39,345 nt of DNA from Streptomyces mangrovisoli (GTDB lineage Bacteria > Actinomycetota > Actinomycetes > Streptomycetales > Streptomycetaceae). Shown here piece after piece: positions 8,618 to 15,965 of the stretch. Location of the stretch: NCBI RefSeq assembly GCF_000974985.2, contig NZ_LAVA02000008.1, positions 1-39,345 of the forward strand, in the 5' to 3' direction. The translations under genes were made by a program, and so were the position numbers. The notes under the pieces were generated by a model, which made no database searches, was not told the DNA's origin, and was given only the letters and a program-made list of their open reading frames with translations. The stretch's first letter is position 1, and every line of letters begins with the position of its first letter.

Positions 8618-10107
8618 AGCGCCTCCTGAAGTTCGTGCGGGATCAGGGTCTGCTCCCACGGGAGGATCCCCGCGGGCAGCGTGCAGGTGAACGCGGCCGC
8701 CTGCATCCGGTCCGCGGGCCGCATCAGGACCCGCGAGGCCGCGGTCAGATTCCGTACGGCGACGGTGGCGTCGGCCAGTTGACTCATGTCGTCGACGGTG
8801 ACCGTGACCATCAGCGAGAACTCCACGAGACCTGCGCCCGAGGCCTCCTCCACCGCGGTCTGCTCGGCCGCGCGCATCTCGGATGCGGCCCGCGCCTGCA
8901 CCATGCCGCGCCCCGAGGTCGCCATGAACTGCGCGGCGCGCCGGTCCGCCTCGACGATCCGCGCGGAGGTGGCCGGGTCGATGGGCCGGTAGACCAGCGC
9001 CACCCGCTTGCGCCGGGTGCCCGGGGTCACCTCCAGCAGGCCCCGAAGCACCGAGGACCGGACGGTGCCGCGCGGCGCCAGGGTGAGCAGCCAGGTCCGG
9101 GAGACCCCGGAGTCGTGCTGGTAGCTGCCGACGGTCTCCACGGCGGCGGCCGGTCCGGCGTCCTCCCACTCCAGGCCCGTACCGCCGTACTGGGCGCGGG
9201 CGTCGAGGACGTCGGCGGCGACCGCGGGGTCGTAGGCGACCCGGACGACCTCGGCGATCCGCTCGGCGGAGAGCGGGTAGGCGGCCCCGCCGCCCGCCGC
9301 GATCAGCCCGCTGAGCAGGCCCGGGATGCGGATCGCGAGGTCGGTGATGACGTCCTCCTTGCGGCGCTTCTGGCCCGGCGGCATCCCGTAGGTGAGGGTG
9401 ACGTAGGTGTGCATCTCCGAGGAGGCGGTCGGATAGCGCTCGACGACCTCCTCCATCACCGCGCGGGCGGCGGGCGGCGCGTCCGGGCGGATGCGGGGCA
9501 GCACCTCGTGGGCGAGGGCGGTGCCGGGGTCGGGGGCGGTCTCCACGATCAACGAGGCGCCGCGCAGGCCGGGTTCGTGCGCCAGCCGGGCCAGCCACTC
9601 GCCCCACAGCGCCACCCACACGTCGACCTGGTCGGGGTCGACCAGGGAGCCGCCGTCGGGGTCGCAGCCCAGCACGATCGTGTACAGGTTGCGGGCCGGG
9701 TGGTGCAGGACGCCGAAGGGCCGGTCGTAGGCGTCGCGGCCCTCGATGGCCGTGACCTTGTTGAGCAGGCCCGGCGGCCGGAACCGGCCGCCGGGCCGGG
9801 CGGACAGCGGCCCCGAGACGTACAGGTGCGCGCCCTTGGCCTTCCGGTTGCGCCAGCCGATGCGCAGGGCGAGCAACTGGTAGACGTTGCGGCCGTCCTG
9901 GGTGCGGATCGCGAGCGGGGTCAGCGCCACGACGACCGGGACGAACACGACCAGCGCCGCGTACAGCGAGATCAGCGACGCGAGCAGGGTGACGACGAGC
10001 CCGCCGAACACACCGAACGTTCCGACGAGCCCGAGCGGCCCGAGCCCCGGCCGCCGTGGCCGGCGCCAGTTTCCGTAGGTGGGACGGGTGACGGCTTCCG
10101 TGGACAT
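8614..10107 (-). CDS. SCO6880-family protein: VirB3/PrgI-like membrane part plus VirB4 N-domain-like part
   Basis: A 497-residue protein. Residues about 21-69 form two hydrophobic helices followed by a short basic stretch (IRTQDGRNVYQLLALRIGWRNRKAKG), the layout of VirB3/PrgI proteins. The remainder is soluble; its end, with VEFSLMVTVTVDD, RMQAAAFTCTLP and a final PWEQTLIP, resembles the N-terminal domain of VirB4/TraC proteins. This is the type NCBI names SCO6880 family. The next gene encodes a VirB4 ATPase lacking this domain, so I infer a split VirB4. ATG 10107 has an AGGAAGGG site. Upstream lie three 21-bp repeats. The stop overlaps the next start as GTGA. Confidence 0.9.
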   Translation of the reverse strand: MSTEAVTRPTYGNWRRPRRPGLGPLGLVGTFGVFGGLVVTLLASLISLYAALVVFVPVVVALTPLAIRTQDGRNVYQLLALRIGWRNRKAKGAHLYVSGPLSARPGGRFRPPGLLNKVTAIEGRDAYDRPFGVLHHPARNLYTIVLGCDPDGGSLVDPDQVDVWVALWGEWLARLAHEPGLRGASLIVETAPDPGTALAHEVLPRIRPDAPPAARAVMEEVVERYPTASSEMHTYVTLTYGMPPGQKRRKEDVITDLAIRIPGLLSGLIAAGGGAAYPLSAERIAEVVRVAYDPAVAADVLDARAQYGGTGLEWEDAGPAAAVETVGSYQHDSGVSRTWLLTLAPRGTVRSSVLRGLLEVTPGTRRKRVALVYRPIDPATSARIVEADRRAAQFMATSGRGMVQARAASEMRAAEQTAVEEASGAGLVEFSLMVTVTVDDMSQLADATVAVRNLTAASRVLMRPADRMQAAAFTCTLPAGILPWEQTLIPHELQEAL

Positions 10108-10123
10108 GGGGGTCCGGATTCCC

Positions 10124-10186
10124 TTCCTGAGACGGCGGTTGTACTGCTTGACGTGCCGGTCGTACGGCCTGGGGCGGCGGTTGTAC
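10124..10186 (-). promoter_or_regulatory. Three 21-bp phased repeats upstream of the SCO6880-family gene
   Basis: On the minus strand GTACAACCGCC, GTACGACCGGC and GTACAACCGCC begin at 10186, 10165 and 10144, exactly 21 bases apart. The 10-base spacers also share a (C/T)CA(A/G)G core. Two-turn phasing just ahead of the ribosome site suggests binding of a multimeric regulator on one face of the helix. Minus-strand reading gives Val-Gln-Pro-rich heptapeptides, but in a frame that is not part of the following gene. Confidence 0.55.
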
Positions 10187-10220
10187 GGAGCCGGGACGGG
10201 GTTTCCCGGGGAAGTGGGGA

Positions 10221-10344
10221 GGGCCGCCGGACTCCGCGGGGGGAGCGGGAATCCGGCGGCCCGTCCAGGGGGCGGCGAGGAGCACCCTCAGGCCCCTCGC
10301 CGCCCGGTCACGGGGCGGCGGTGCGCGCGGGCACCGCGCCGCCC
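10221..10344 (-). terminator. Cluster of three strong hairpins after the VirB6-like gene
   Basis: Stems are 10221-10231 with 10252-10262 (11 bp, loop 20), 10270-10280 with 10295-10305 (11 bp, loop 14), and 10313-10324 with 10331-10344 (about 12 bp with a small bulge). All lie downstream of the VirB6-like stop at 10356 and before the SCO6880-family gene, so the minus-strand cluster is probably two transcription units or one attenuated unit. Confidence 0.6.
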
Positions 10345-10355
10345 GGTCGTGGGGG

Positions 10356-11582
10356 TCAGCGGTGCGAGCCGCCGCTGCTCGGGTTGTGGCCCTGGTCGCC
10401 GTCGGCGCCGTCCAGGGAGCCCGAGGCGGCCCTGCCGAGCACCTGGGCGGCGGTCACCGCCGCGGCGACCGCCGCGCCGGCCGGTCCGCCGGCCGCTGCC
10501 GCCGCCCGTCCGGCCCCGGCACCCGCTCCGGCACCCGCGCCCCTCGCGCCTCCCGACGCGGCCCCGCTGGAGCCGCCGGAGCCGTTCGCCCCCGCCGACC
10601 CGGAGCCGCCGGACGCGCCGCTCGGCCCCGGCCTGCCGCCGGACCCCGACCCGCCGCCGCTGCCTCCGCCGCTGCCTCCGCCGAGCGACCGGGCGCCGGT
10701 GGCGAGGGCGCCGCCCACGGCCTGCGCCCCGCTGCCGTACGCGGACGCACCGCCGAGCGCGGCGGTCGCGGGCACCACGAGCTTCAGCAGCGCGGGCAGC
10801 GCCACCGCGGACAGCAGCATCACGCCGATACCGGCGATGCGTTCGTTGACCGCGTTGCCGCCGTACTTGCTGTCACCGCTCGACGTGATCATCTCCGAGC
10901 CCGCGTACAGCACCAGACCGGCCGCCGGCTTGTACAGCAGCCAGGCGATCATCCAGCCGATGTGCTTGCGCCACCAGCCGCCGCCCCAGTCGGTCATCGA
11001 CGCGGCCGCCGCCAGCGGCAGGGTGCCGAGCAGCAGGATCATCACGCCGAGCCGGATGTACATGAGGATCGTCTGGATGATGCCGCCGATCAGCAGCAGG
11101 AAGGCGAGGACCAGCAGCAGGAAGTGGTCGATGTCGGAGCCGCTCGAACAGACGCCGACGTTGTTCAGCACGTTGGTGGCGCCCGCGTTGAACAGGTACG
11201 TGGAGTAGTCGTCGGCGACGGCGGCGGCCGCCGTGACGACGGTCGCCGCCCCGCCCGAGACCAGGACGACCCGCAGGATGCCCTTCAGGGCGGTGACGCC
11301 GGCGTTGCTGCGCCGCTCGACGGCCATGCGCGCCGCGGCGAAAAGCAGCGAGCCGACCGCGAGATAGACCACCAGCCACTGCGTCTGGCTGCCGACGTTC
11401 TTCGCCGTGGCGGTGCCGGTCAGGGTCGGGACCGACGTGGTCAGGGCCCCGAACACCGCGATGGCGCCCGCGAGGATGGTGTTCGCGATCAGTTCGACGA
11501 TGGTGCCGATCGGGTCGCCCAGGAAGTCGAAGAAGCCCTTCACCAGGTCGAGGACCGGGCTTCCGGTGGAACCGCAGGCCAT
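10356..11582 (-). CDS. VirB6/TrbL-like polytopic channel protein
   Basis: A 408-residue protein with about six to seven membrane helices in residues 20-285, including FLLLVLAFLLLIGGII and a WWRKHIGWMIAWLLYKPAAG loop-helix. The C-terminal 120 residues are almost only Gly, Ser and Ala with some Pro (GSGGGSGGGSGSGG), ending in a short charged tail. This topology, with a conserved W-K-P region in a late helix and a disordered tail, matches VirB6/TrbL components that form the inner-membrane channel of type IV systems. The start chosen is ATG 11582, one base after the upstream TGA and preceded by GGGGGG; an ATG at 11603 lacks a ribosome site. The low-complexity tail may be variable between strains. 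Confidence 0.85.
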   Translation of the reverse strand: MACGSTGSPVLDLVKGFFDFLGDPIGTIVELIANTILAGAIAVFGALTTSVPTLTGTATAKNVGSQTQWLVVYLAVGSLLFAAARMAVERRSNAGVTALKGILRVVLVSGGAATVVTAAAAVADDYSTYLFNAGATNVLNNVGVCSSGSDIDHFLLLVLAFLLLIGGIIQTILMYIRLGVMILLLGTLPLAAAASMTDWGGGWWRKHIGWMIAWLLYKPAAGLVLYAGSEMITSSGDSKYGGNAVNERIAGIGVMLLSAVALPALLKLVVPATAALGGASAYGSGAQAVGGALATGARSLGGGSGGGSGGGSGSGGRPGPSGASGGSGSAGANGSGGSSGAASGGARGAGAGAGAGAGRAAAAAGGPAGAAVAAAVTAAQVLGRAASGSLDGADGDQGHNPSSGGSHR

Positions 11583-11583
11583 C

Positions 11584-12354
11584 TCAAGCCCCCCACAGGA
11601 CATAGCCGGACGGGTTGCCCTGGACCGCCGTCACCGGGGTGTGCAGGGAACCCTCGCTGTCGGGACGGACCTTCCAGTCACCGCCGGTCCAGTCGAGGAC
11701 GATGGTGGTCTCCGCGTAGCCCTGCCCGGTCCGGATCAGCAGGCTGACATCGGCCGCGCGGCTCGTGTACGACGTCACCGCGAAGCCCGCGTACGAGCCG
11801 ACGGACGTGCCGGCGCTCTGCTGGGCGTTGTCGACGTTCTGGACGGTCGCGCGCTGGAACTCGAACAGGTCGCGTCCGTGCCCGGCCACCACCTGCTGCC
11901 GGCTGACGGTCTTCCAGTGCGACCCGCTCATCTGGGAGGGGATCACGGTGGCCGCCAGCGCGGCCCCGAGGGCCGTGTGCGCGTAGCACCAGCGCACGGG
12001 ACCGGTGGTCCTGGTCGGCCCCGCCGACGCGGAGACCGGTATCCGGGTGACACCCAGCGTCCGCCAGGTGAGGTCCTTCGGCGCGGACGTGGGCAGCGCG
12101 CCGCCGGCGGCGTCGTCGGTGCGGCAGCCCGCGGGCCGGCCGTCCGGCCCCACGGAGCTGACGGTCAGCGGGCCGTCGGCGGCCGTCGTGGCCGTGCCGC
12201 CGTGATCGGTCGTCAGCGCGACGAACCCGCCCACGAGCACCACGGCGCCGAGGAACCCCGCCGACAGCTGCCAGTTGCGCTGTTTCCAGTACGGCCCGGA
12301 CTCCTCGGTCCGTCGCTGCCTTCGCATGAGCATCTCGACCGTCCGCCGGCTCAC
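11584..12354 (-). CDS. Single-pass membrane protein, VirB8/TcpC-like by topology
   Basis: A 256-residue protein with a basic, Trp-containing cytoplasmic start (RRQRRTEESGPYWKQRNW), one membrane helix at about 29-47 and an outside domain of about 200 residues. That domain ends with GYAETTIVLDWTGGDWKVRPD and GYVLWGA, a pattern of beta strands reminiscent of NTF2-like VirB8/TcpC domains. The domain has only two Cys, which could form a disulfide. The identity as the VirB8 component rests on topology and gene order, not on clear sequence signatures. GTG 12354 overlaps the previous stop as GTGA; ATG 12333 or 12327 are alternative starts. It is followed, one base after its stop, by the VirB6-like gene. 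Confidence 0.8.
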   Translation of the reverse strand: MSRRTVEMLMRRQRRTEESGPYWKQRNWQLSAGFLGAVVLVGGFVALTTDHGGTATTAADGPLTVSSVGPDGRPAGCRTDDAAGGALPTSAPKDLTWRTLGVTRIPVSASAGPTRTTGPVRWCYAHTALGAALAATVIPSQMSGSHWKTVSRQQVVAGHGRDLFEFQRATVQNVDNAQQSAGTSVGSYAGFAVTSYTSRAADVSLLIRTGQGYAETTIVLDWTGGDWKVRPDSEGSLHTPVTAVQGNPSGYVLWGA

Positions 12355-12659
12355 GCGAAGACGAAGCTGACCAGCGGACCGGCGGTCGCGACCAGCACGC
12401 AGCCGCCGAGCACCATGCCGAGCCGGCTCATGTGCTCCGAGCTCTCGCCGCGCTTGAGGGAGACGGCCATCATCGCGCCGGTGACCAGCACGCCGAGCAC
12501 GCCGGCCGCGGTGCCCGCCCAGGCGACGATGCCGAGGACGGTGTCGACCTTGCCGGTCAGCTCGTCCGGTGCGTCGCTCACGGGCTGGGGGACGTTGGCC
12601 CCGCCGGTGGGGGCGGCCGCGGCGAGGATGTTGTGGGCTTCGAACAGCAATGAGGACAT
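12351..12659 (-). CDS. Small two-helix membrane protein, pilin-like (paralogue A)
   Basis: A 102-residue protein with a hydrophilic N-terminus and two hydrophobic helices (about 41-66 and 80-102) separated by a short charged loop, SLKRGESSEHMSR. It shares the pattern A-W-x-x-x-A-x-G-V-x-G-x-L-V and the C-terminal block TAGPLVSF with the next gene upstream, so the two are tandem paralogues. Size and topology fit VirB2/TrbC pilins or small channel subunits, but no peptidase site is obvious. ATG 12659 has an upstream GGAG. Its stop overlaps the VirB8-like start by four bases. Confidence 0.85.
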   Translation of the reverse strand: MSSLLFEAHNILAAAAPTGGANVPQPVSDAPDELTGKVDTVLGIVAWAGTAAGVLGVLVTGAMMAVSLKRGESSEHMSRLGMVLGGCVLVATAGPLVSFVFA

Positions 12660-12725
12660 GGGGATCTCCGTGGATTCGGTGCCCCGCGTGGGCGGGAGTG
12701 AGGAGGGTCGGTGGGGGCGCTCGGT

Positions 12726-13016
12726 CTACGGCGGCCCGCCGAGCAGGGACAGATCGCCGAGGAACGACACGAGCGGTCCCGCCGTCGTGGCGACCAGGCA
12801 GGCCAGGGCGACGAAGAAGATGCCGCGGAAGTGCGCGCCGCCCTCGCCCGGTTCGCCGCGGTTGAGCTGGACGGCCATGTTGATGCCGACGACCAGCAGT
12901 CCGAAGACACCGCCCGCCGAGGCGCACCAGGCGAGGGTGTTGATGATCGTGTGCGCGCCCTCGGGCGGGGTGTAGGTGTCGGCCAGGAGCCGGAGGCCGG
13001 ACAGGGGAGTGGTCAT
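12726..13016 (-). CDS. Small two-helix membrane protein, pilin-like (paralogue B)
   Basis: A 96-residue protein related to its downstream neighbour: AWCASAGGVFGLLVVGINMAV, the loop QLNRGEPGEGG, and a second helix ending TTAGPLVSF. It differs by a Cys in helix one and a short extra tail (LGDLSLLGGPP). The start ATG 13016 overlaps the stop of the DUF6668-like gene as ATGA. The pair of paralogues could form a hetero-oligomeric pilus or pore subunit, as seen for some VirB2/TrbC-type proteins; this is inference from size, topology and gene order. Confidence 0.85.
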   Translation of the reverse strand: MTTPLSGLRLLADTYTPPEGAHTIINTLAWCASAGGVFGLLVVGINMAVQLNRGEPGEGGAHFRGIFFVALACLVATTAGPLVSFLGDLSLLGGPP

Positions 13017-13906
13017 GACCCGGCCCCCGTGTGCCGCTCGGTGCCGACCAGTTCGGCGAGCCGGTCGAGCTGGCGGGGCAGCGTCTTCGGGGTGGTGCCG
13101 GTGCGCCAGGCCGGTATCCACGGCACCCGACGCACCGGCGCGGCCGACCGCAGCACGCGGATGCGGCGCAGCAGGGCGAGCGGCAGCCGGCCGGGGGCGT
13201 CGGCGACGAGGACCACGGCGAGCAGGTCGAGTCCCTGCGGGGCGCGGCCGTCGTGCAGCGCGCCGAGCGCCTGGGACACGGAGCGCAGTCCGCGGGCGCT
13301 GGTCCGCCCGACGAGCACGACCCGCCGCGGCTCGCCCCGCGCCGGGTCCGGCCAGCGGACCCCGACGTCCGTGCCGCCGAGCACCTCGACCAGCGAGGTG
13401 ACCCCGGCGCCGCCGTGTGCCATGACCCAGCCGACCTCGTCCCGCGACCGGCCCCGCACCGGCCCGGTCCGGCGCGGCTCGCCCCAGCCCGGTCCGGGCG
13501 CGGGGGCGGCGGACAGCCGGCTCCGGGACTGCGGGGCGGAGCGCCGGGGGGTGGTCCGGGCGGGAGCGGGAGCGGGCGCCGGGGCCGCAGCCGCTGCCGG
13601 TGCCGGTGCCGGTGCCGCGACCGCGGTCTGCGGTGCTGCCGGTGCTGCGACCGCCGTGTGCGGAGCCGCCGGGGTGGCGACCGCCGTCCGCGGAGCTGCG
13701 GGTGCCGGTGCAGGTGCCGCGACCGCGGACCCTGGTGCCGCTGCCGGACCCGCTGCCGGGCTCGCCGCCGGTGCCGGGTCTTGGGCCGAGCCCGGGTTCG
13801 GGGCGGTGGCCGGGGTCTCGGCAGGTGCCGGCGCGGTCCCGGGGGGTTTCGGCCCCCGCTCCCAGCCCCCCGTCCGGCCCGACGGCGTCACCGAAGGCGT
13901 TCCCAT
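13013..13906 (-). CDS. DUF6668-like protein with Ala/Pro-rich N-terminus
   Basis: About 297 residues. The first 120-130 are Ala/Pro/Thr-rich with degenerate repeats of the type PAAPxTAVAAP, probably an extended, disordered linker. The C-terminal half is compact: VGWVMAHGGAGVTSLVEVLGG, PRRVVLVGRTSARGL, LLAVVLVADAPGRLPLALLRRIRVLRS and VRRVPWIPAWR, which I associate with DUF6668 proteins of actinobacterial conjugation-like loci; the alternating hydrophobic strands suggest a P-loop-like or Rossmann-type fold without an intact Walker A. ATG 13906 has GAGGGGGG upstream; a GTG at 13966 would add 20 residues but has no ribosome site. It heads the minus-strand operon and may guide cargo or assembly. 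Confidence 0.82.
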   Translation of the reverse strand: MGTPSVTPSGRTGGWERGPKPPGTAPAPAETPATAPNPGSAQDPAPAASPAAGPAAAPGSAVAAPAPAPAAPRTAVATPAAPHTAVAAPAAPQTAVAAPAPAPAAAAAPAPAPAPARTTPRRSAPQSRSRLSAAPAPGPGWGEPRRTGPVRGRSRDEVGWVMAHGGAGVTSLVEVLGGTDVGVRWPDPARGEPRRVVLVGRTSARGLRSVSQALGALHDGRAPQGLDLLAVVLVADAPGRLPLALLRRIRVLRSAAPVRRVPWIPAWRTGTTPKTLPRQLDRLAELVGTERHTGAGS

Positions 13907-14078
13907 GGCCGCCCCGCCCCCCTCTTGCCTCGAATGTCCGCTGCTCTGACTCAATTTGGTTTCCACTGATTTGAACTAGTTCGTTCCAGGACCCGTTTCG
14001 ATCTCCCGAGCCCGTCGGACAGCACAACGGGCCGTCCCGGCACGGCGGTTCAAGGTGAGGGGAAGAAGGCGGACACCC

Positions 14079-14957
14079 ATGGGCGTGGATCTGGGAGAGA
14101 AGGGCGGCGGACCCTCGCGGGCACCGGCCCAGCAGGACGACGGGGGCGGCTCGAAGGCGGTCAGGAACACAGCGGTCGCCGCCGGCGGCGCCGGCTGCCT
14201 GCTCTTCCCGCTCGGCCTGGCCGGCGGGACCGTCATCGTCATCGTCTTCTGCGGGTTCGGCGTGCTGCTGGCCCCGCTCATCGCGATCTACCTGCTCTTC
14301 CACAGCATCTTCGGCGGCGGCGGGGGCGGCGGCGACATCCCGGGCCCGAGCGACGCCAGTTCGGTGCTGGCGGTGTTCCAGGGCGACGGGCAGGGCGACC
14401 TCGACACCTCGACGGTCCCCGAGGACCTGGTGGACCCGATCCAGAAGGCCGGCGCGATCTGCAGCGCCGTCGGCCCGATCGTGATCGCGTCCCAGATCGA
14501 GAAGGCGTCCGGCTTCAACGCCTCCCTGGTCGGCGCCGACGGCCGGCAGGGCATCTCGCAACTGCTGCCCGACGTCTTCACGCAGTACGGCAAGGACGAC
14601 GACGGCAACGGCAAGACCTCCGCGCTCGACGCGAAGGACTCGATCATGGCCCAGGGCCGCTACCTCTGCGATCTGGCGGGCCAGGCGCAGCAGATGATCG
14701 ACGCCAACGAGGCCACGGGCAGCGTCCTGGACCTCGCCCTGGCCGCTTACGACGTCGGGATGGACGCCGTCCGCGCGGCCAAGGGCGTGCCGAAGACGGC
14801 CGAGGCACAGGGCTATGTCGCCGCCGTCCGCGCCCAGTTCGCCAAGTACGCGGGGGTCGCGGCCATTCCGTCGGGCACCGCCACGCCCACCGGTATCCAG
14901 ACCTCCCTGCCCACCGCCGTACCCACCGAGTCCCTCTCCCCGACCCCCACCCCATGA
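14079..14957 (+). CDS. VirB1-like membrane-anchored lytic transglycosylase
   Basis: A 292-residue protein with a charged cytoplasmic start, a hydrophobic region at about 30-75 (one or two helices) and a Gly run, then an SLT-type domain. The signature VIASQIEKASGFNASLVGADGRQGISQLLP has the likely catalytic Glu141; ...QAQQMI... and ALAAYDVG follow as in soluble lytic transglycosylases. The C-terminus is Thr/Pro-rich. Such enzymes cleave the glycan strands to let a type IV channel cross the wall (VirB1, or CwlT-type enzymes of Gram-positive elements). It is transcribed divergently from the DUF6668-like gene across 172 bp and is followed after 11 bases by the TPR-like gene. A GTG at 14055 is a possible longer start. 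Confidence 0.9.
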   Translation: MGVDLGEKGGGPSRAPAQQDDGGGSKAVRNTAVAAGGAGCLLFPLGLAGGTVIVIVFCGFGVLLAPLIAIYLLFHSIFGGGGGGGDIPGPSDASSVLAVFQGDGQGDLDTSTVPEDLVDPIQKAGAICSAVGPIVIASQIEKASGFNASLVGADGRQGISQLLPDVFTQYGKDDDGNGKTSALDAKDSIMAQGRYLCDLAGQAQQMIDANEATGSVLDLALAAYDVGMDAVRAAKGVPKTAEAQGYVAAVRAQFAKYAGVAAIPSGTATPTGIQTSLPTAVPTESLSPTPTP

Positions 14958-14968
14958 GGAGGACCGCC

Positions 14969-15745
14969 ATGACCCGCTACGAGGTGCTCATCTCCGACGA
15001 GGGATCCGCCGCGATCGACGGCTCGCCCCTCGTCCCCGCGACGGGCCAGTCCGTGCACGAGGCGGTGCTGGACCAGCTCCAGCGGTACGCCGTCGCACGG
15101 GACGAGACGGTCGAGGCGACGGTGAACGAGGGCCCCGAGACGGGCCACTTCGTCCTGGAGGTGTCCCCGGACGGCTCCAGCCGCGTCCTTCCCACGACGT
15201 CCACGACGACGGCCGTCGCCACCGCCGTGGCCCGCGCCACCGCCGCTGCCCGCGCCGCCACCGCCCCCCTCGCGGTCCCGCAGACACCCCCCGTGGTCCT
15301 CCCCTCCGAACTGGCCGCGCGGATCGGCCGTATCAACGAACTCGCGGTCGCCGGCCTGCTCGACGAGGCGCACGCGCTCGCGACCGAGCTGCGCGAGAGC
15401 CTGACCGACGAGGCCGGCGCCGACGATCCGCACGCCGTGGAGGCGCGGGCCGTGGAGGCGTACATCGCGCACCTGCGCGGCGACCACCGGGAGGCCGTGG
15501 TGCTGGCCCTGGCCGTGGCCCGGATCCGGTGCCGAGCCGGGGACCGGCGGGCGGCGGAGGAGGTGGCACGGGCGGCGGCCGCCTGGCAGTGGCTCGACGA
15601 CGACCGCGCGGCCGCCGTGCACGGGCGCGAACTGCTGCACATGTGGGACCAGTTGGACGGGCGCGGCGCGCTGCCGCCGGTCCACGGCGAGCTCGCCGGG
15701 CGGGTCCGCAGGCGGGTCGACGAACTGGAGGCGGTCCACGTCTGA
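14969..15745 (+). CDS. Hypothetical protein with TPR-like C-terminal helices
   Basis: A 258-residue protein. Residues 1-80 are a small alpha/beta domain (RYEVLISDEGSAAIDG, FVLEVSPDGSSRVLP); 80-120 are Thr/Ala/Pro-rich; 120-240 are helical with TPR-like pairs (INELAVAGLLDEAHALATEL; EAYIAHLRGDHREAVVLALA). No catalytic motif is seen, so an adaptor or regulatory role is likely. A strong AGGAGG at 14958-14963 precedes ATG 14969 and decides the start over the ATG at 14954. It is probably co-transcribed with the transglycosylase. The last seven codons are part of a 33-bp tandem duplication whose second copy has lost the stop codon. Confidence 0.85.
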   Translation: MTRYEVLISDEGSAAIDGSPLVPATGQSVHEAVLDQLQRYAVARDETVEATVNEGPETGHFVLEVSPDGSSRVLPTTSTTTAVATAVARATAAARAATAPLAVPQTPPVVLPSELAARIGRINELAVAGLLDEAHALATELRESLTDEAGADDPHAVEARAVEAYIAHLRGDHREAVVLALAVARIRCRAGDRRAAEEVARAAAAWQWLDDDRAAAVHGRELLHMWDQLDGRGALPPVHGELAGRVRRRVDELEAVHV

Positions 15746-15788
15746 CCTGTCCCCGACCTGGAGGCGGTCCACGTCCGACCTGTCCCCG
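15725..15788. repeat. 33-bp tandem duplication at the 3' end of the TPR-like gene
   Basis: Copies at 15725-15755 and 15758-15788 are identical over 31 bases except one T/C difference and start 33 bases apart, hence in the same frame. The first copy holds the TGA stop; the second has CGA there. Confidence 0.9.
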
Positions 15789-15826
15789 CACGCGGCACGG
15801 CCTGCGCGTATATCGCCGTCGTCACC

Positions 15827-15866
15827 GCGTGGACCGGTTGTCCATCGGCGCGTGGACCACCTGTCA
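15827..15866. promoter_or_regulatory. Pair of direct repeats upstream of the ECF sigma gene
   Basis: GCGTGGACCGGTTGTCC (15827) and GCGTGGACCACCTGTCA (15850) share GCGTGGACC and TGTC at the same spacing, 23 bases apart. They precede the sigma gene leader and could be an operator or overlapping promoter elements. The rest of 15789-15908 shows no gene. Confidence 0.4.
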
Positions 15867-15908
15867 AACGAACATGCATCGCCCGTCGCGACACTCCGAG
15901 CTCCAGGA

Positions 15909-15942
15909 GACCCGGCCCCGGTCCGTGCACCGGGGCCGGGTC
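15909..15942 (+). terminator. Perfect 14-bp hairpin in the leader of the ECF sigma gene
   Basis: Arms 15909-15922 and 15929-15942 pair perfectly around a 6-base loop. The hairpin ends 23 bases before the sigma start and about 12 before its AGGAG site. It may terminate the upstream TPR-like transcript or act as an attenuator in the sigma mRNA leader. Confidence 0.65.
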
Positions 15943-15965
15943 ACCCCGAGGAGCAGGAGCACACC

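Noticed and set aside
13967..14000. GAACTAGTTC palindrome and GGAAC -35-like motif in the divergent region before the DUF6668-like gene
   Set aside because: A 10-bp palindrome and a five-base motif are expected by chance; no convincing -10 element follows at the right spacing.
5082..15745. Integrative conjugative element
   Set aside because: No integrase, relaxase, tRNA-flanked att sites or composition change were seen, so mobility is not supported.
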